Source: Streptomyces cyaneochromogenes
GTDB taxonomy: Bacteria; Actinomycetota; Actinomycetes; Streptomycetales; Streptomycetaceae
Assembly (NCBI RefSeq): GCF_003963535.1
Contig: NZ_CP034539.1
Span: forward strand, 1,922,001 to 1,986,000
Reading direction: 5' to 3'
Length of the DNA: 64,000 bases
Shown: positions 61,770-64,000 of the stretch, piece after piece
Layout: every line of letters starts with the position of its first letter
Position numbering within the stretch: position 1 is the first letter of the stretch
Notes under the pieces: generated by a model
Seen by the model: the letters and a program-made list of their open reading frames with translations, nothing else
Databases searched by the model: none
Told to the model about the DNA's origin: nothing
Translations under genes and position numbers: made by a program

Positions 61770-62636
61770 ATGTCCAGGGCTCTTCCGAAGTACAACAAGC
61801 GTCGCGTCGCGTTCATCGGCGGCGCCGCCGCGGTGGCGCTGTCCGGCACGGTGATCGCCGGCTTCGCCCTCGCCGGGGAGACGACATCGTCTTCGAAGAG
61901 CGGCACGAACGCCCGCACGCTGGCCGGCCCCGGCACCGTCTCGTGCCCGGACGTCGCTTCCCGACTGCCCGCGGTCCCGGCGACCGCGAAGGCGGAGGTC
62001 GACCGCAACCTCGCGCTGCTCAACACCCAGATCCAGGAGGCCAACAAGCGGCTGGTCGACACCGTGGGCCAGGGTGGGCCCAACTTCGCCCAGAACGCCA
62101 TCGTCGGCCCGCTGAAGGACAAGCGCGTGGCGACGATCAACCGCATCGCGACGGCCATCGGCCGCACGGCCGCCAGACCGCAGGGCCTGGACGCGCTGGC
62201 GCCGTGCACCCTCAACGCGAACGGGAACGCGGCCGCCGCGACCCCGAAGGCGACCCCGACCAAGCAGGCCAGCGGCAACAAGGGGAACACCGGAGGCAAC
62301 GCGAACACCGGCAATGCGGGGAACACGGGGAACACCAACGCCGTCGGCACCATCTCCTGCCCGGACGTGAGGTCGAAGCTCCCGGCGGTCCCCGCGACCG
62401 CGAGGGCCGAGGTCGACCGCAACCTCGCCCTGCTCAACACCCAGATCCAGGAGGCCAACAGGCGACTGGCGTCCTCGGTCGGCCAGGGCGGGCCCAACTT
62501 CGTCCAGAACGCCATCCTCGGCCCCCTGAAGGACAAGCGCGTGGCGGCGATCGACCGCATCGCCATCTCCATCGGCCGTACGGCGGCCAAGCCCCAGGGC
62601 CTGAACTCCCTGGCCACCTGCACGCTCACCAAGTGA
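61770..62636 (+). CDS. Exported protein made of two near-identical domains
   Basis: 288 residues from ATG preceded by GAGTGAGG. A signal anchor (residues 13-35, VAFIGGAAAVALSGTVIAGFALAG) is followed by two copies of a domain of about 92 residues (56-148 and 195-286). Each has TxSCPDVxSxLPAVPATAxAEVDRNLALLNTQIQEAN, VGQGGPNFxQNAIxGPLKDKRVA and a closing CTL. The cysteines (C59-C146, C197-C284) are 87 residues apart in both, suggesting one disulfide per domain. A Gly/Asn/Thr linker (149-194) joins them. Mostly helical. I do not recognise a family; function unknown. Confidence 0.85.
   Translation: MSRALPKYNKRRVAFIGGAAAVALSGTVIAGFALAGETTSSSKSGTNARTLAGPGTVSCPDVASRLPAVPATAKAEVDRNLALLNTQIQEANKRLVDTVGQGGPNFAQNAIVGPLKDKRVATINRIATAIGRTAARPQGLDALAPCTLNANGNAAAATPKATPTKQASGNKGNTGGNANTGNAGNTGNTNAVGTISCPDVRSKLPAVPATARAEVDRNLALLNTQIQEANRRLASSVGQGGPNFVQNAILGPLKDKRVAAIDRIAISIGRTAAKPQGLNSLATCTLTK
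61935..62627 (+). repeat. Intragenic duplication encoding the two domains
   Basis: The two units (61935-62213 and 62352-62627) are highly alike in DNA as well as protein, for example GAGGTCGACCGCAACCTCGC and CTGCTCAACACCCAGATCCA are present in both. Offset is 414 bp for most of the alignment. This points to recent duplication or gene conversion. Confidence 0.8.
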
Positions 62637-62713
62637 CGTGACCGGCACCGTGGCCGCCCCGCTGAACGCCGGCCGGGGCGGCCACGGACGTGCCAACCGG
62701 ACGCCATAATTCC

Positions 62714-62743
62714 TTAGACAGGCGAACGACCCCCGTCCATAAT
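62714..62743 (+). promoter_or_regulatory. Promoter for a leaderless transcript
   Basis: TTAGAC, an 18-bp spacer and CATAAT (62738-62743). The -10 ends 8 bp before GTG 62752 and there is no Shine-Dalgarno, so transcription probably begins at the start codon. Confidence 0.5.
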
Positions 62744-62751
62744 CGGTGGAC

Positions 62752-63339
62752 GTGGGAAAAACCTATGAGCGCATAGACGGCAGGCTCCGCACGTTCATCG
62801 AGGAGCAGCCCCTCTTCTTCACCGCGACCGCGCCCCTGTCCGCCGACGGGACGGTCAACCTCTCCCCCAAGGGTCTCAAGGGCTCCTTCGCGATCCTCGA
62901 CGAACTCACCCTGGCCTACCTCGACTTCGCCGGCTCCAACGCCGAGACGATCGCGCATCTGCGGGAGAACGGCCGGATCACCCTCATGTGGTGCGCCTTC
63001 CAGGGCCCGCCCAACATCGTCCGGGTGCACGGCCGCGGTGAGGCCGTCTTCCGCGACGACCCGCGGTTCAAGGAACTGCTCGGCCACTTCCCCGACATCG
63101 ACCCGGGCCTGCACGGCCTGCGCGCGATCATCGTCGTACGGGCCGAACTCGTCCGCGACTCCTGCGGATACGCCGTGCCCCTCATGACGTACGACGAGGA
63201 CCGCGAGCTGCACGGCAAGCGGTTCGCGCGCGAGGACGACGACTCGCTCAGCGCGTACTTCACCAAGAAGGAGCACATCGCGACCAGCCTGGATGGCCTA
63301 CCCGGGCTGCCGTTGCCGCTCCCCCCGTCTAGCGTCTGA
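62752..63339 (+). CDS. Pyridoxamine 5'-phosphate oxidase-fold (split-barrel) protein
   Basis: 195 residues from GTG (GTG 62746 also possible). Split-barrel flavin-binding pattern: LRTFIEEQPLFFTATAPLSADGTVNLSPKGLKGSFAILDELTLAYLDFAGSNAETIAHLRENGRITLMWCAFQGPPNIVRVHGRGEAVFRDD. Such proteins bind FMN, heme or F420 and reduce or oxidise small molecules. The cofactor cannot be told here. Followed after 3 bp by the L,D-transpeptidase-like gene. Confidence 0.88.
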   Translation: MGKTYERIDGRLRTFIEEQPLFFTATAPLSADGTVNLSPKGLKGSFAILDELTLAYLDFAGSNAETIAHLRENGRITLMWCAFQGPPNIVRVHGRGEAVFRDDPRFKELLGHFPDIDPGLHGLRAIIVVRAELVRDSCGYAVPLMTYDEDRELHGKRFAREDDDSLSAYFTKKEHIATSLDGLPGLPLPLPPSSV

Positions 63340-63342
63340 GCC

Positions 63343-64000
63343 ATGCGCCCCGGTGTCGTCGCCCTCGCGTCCGCGTCCCTCCTCGTGCTCGGTGCCGCGC
63401 CCGGCGGCGCCCCGCCGCAGCCGCTGCCCGCGCGGATGGCCGACACCGGGGGCGGCAGCCAGCTGATCACCGCGGTGGCACCGAAGGCCGGCTCGACGTC
63501 GGGGACGGTCACCTGGTGGGACCGGGTGGACGGGCAGTGGGTGAAGGCCGGATCGGCGACGGCCCGGTTCGGGGCGAAGGGGCTGGTCGAGGGGGCCTCT
63601 CGCAAGCAGGGCACGAACACGACGCCGACGGGGCTGTACGGGCTGCCGTACGCCTTCGGCAGCAAGGCAGCGCCGCGGGGTACGGCGTACAAGTACCGCC
63701 GCGTTCACCGGGACTCCTGGTGGTGCCAGGACGATGACTCCCGTGCGTACAACCGCTGGACCGAGCCGCTGGCGCGCGACTGCCGGGCCGCCGAGTCCGA
63801 GCATCTGATCTCCTACGGCGCGCTGTACGCGTACGCGCTCGTCATCAACTTCAACTACGCCCGTCCGGTCAAGGGCCGAGGGGCGGGGATCTTCCTCCAT
63901 GTGAAGGGGCGTGGGGCGACGGCCGGTTGTGTGTCGGTGTCCGCGAACGCGATGAAGCGGATCCTCAAGTGGGCCGATCCAGGGCGCAAGCCGCACCTGG
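63343..64000 (+). CDS. Exported L,D-transpeptidase (YkuD)-like protein, cut by window end
   Basis: 219 codons to the edge. Signal peptide MRPGVVALASASLLVLGAAPGGAP. The catalytic region has GTNTTPTGLYGLPYAFG, INFNYARPVKGRGAGIFLHVKGRGATAGCVSVSANAMKRIL, with the nucleophile Cys in the TAGCVSV loop and a preceding His (IFLHV), as in the YkuD/ErfK fold. It would cross-link or modify peptidoglycan outside the membrane. The start, ATG 3 bp after the previous stop, fits tight coupling. C terminus not seen. Confidence 0.85.
   Translation, partial: MRPGVVALASASLLVLGAAPGGAPPQPLPARMADTGGGSQLITAVAPKAGSTSGTVTWWDRVDGQWVKAGSATARFGAKGLVEGASRKQGTNTTPTGLYGLPYAFGSKAAPRGTAYKYRRVHRDSWWCQDDDSRAYNRWTEPLARDCRAAESEHLISYGALYAYALVINFNYARPVKGRGAGIFLHVKGRGATAGCVSVSANAMKRILKWADPGRKPHL

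Overview
The window is very GC-rich actinobacterial DNA with the hallmarks of a Streptomyces chromosome core: many GTG starts, GTGA/ATGA stop-start overlaps inside operons, an ssgB gene (a sporulation-division factor limited to sporulating actinobacteria), phosphatidylinositol-mannoside genes, Tat-exported lipoproteins, and Streptomyces-type dispersed intergenic repeats. The gene order (pim operon, EF-G-like gene, HIT, thrS, ssgB, tRNA array, cob genes, met transporter, glpQ, argH) is, from memory and unchecked, that of the SCO1524-SCO1570 part of S. coelicolor. I see no phage, transposase, integrase, CRISPR array or biosynthetic gene cluster.

Layout. 1-14 kb: an overlapping minus-strand phospholipid/PIM operon (PI-phosphate synthase, acyltransferase, mannosyltransferase PimA, then a LemA-like membrane protein); a divergent EF-G-like GTPase and membrane protein; HIT protein, K+ channel-like protein, threonyl-tRNA synthetase, two linked unknowns and a DnaQ-type exonuclease. 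14-25 kb: tRNA-Val(CAC), an SRPBCC protein, a large membrane protein, then a carbohydrate module (Tat-exported PcRGLX/YetA-like protein, YesL-like membrane protein, two ABC permeases, solute-binding lipoprotein) whose promoter carries LacI-family-type operators; a second tRNA-Val(CAC). 25-34 kb: ssgB and its neighbours, DsbA-like and acetyltransferase genes, pabB-pabC, and a five-tRNA array (Gly-Cys-Val-Val-Val) read from a good promoter into a strong terminator.

34-50 kb: Ser/Thr kinase, Nudix, SpoU methyltransferase, then three corrinoid genes (CobA/CysG-like, a giant BluB-CobT fusion with about 900 residues of low-complexity N-terminus, CobL); a GNAT protein; and a metN-metI-metQ-metQ transporter operon preceded by a 14-codon Cys/Met-rich leader ORF that looks like a translational attenuator. 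50-64 kb: HAD phosphatase, small membrane proteins, a sigma-70-like factor, secreted GlpQ, a PlsC acyltransferase, a decayed sensor kinase, a TetR-MFS pair with a clear palindromic operator, aldo/keto reductase, secreted lipase, argH under an ARG-box promoter, a secreted protein made of two nearly identical domains, a flavin/pyridoxamine-oxidase-fold protein, and a secreted L,D-transpeptidase-like protein cut by the right edge.

The most interesting items are the met-operon leader peptide, the disordered BluB-CobT fusion with its 33-bp repeat tract, the duplicated-domain secreted protein, a compensatory acceptor-stem variant among the tRNA-Val genes, and an inverted pair of about 60-bp repeats, one of which abuts the broken kinase gene. 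All starts, promoters and repeat alignments were read by eye; no database search was possible.
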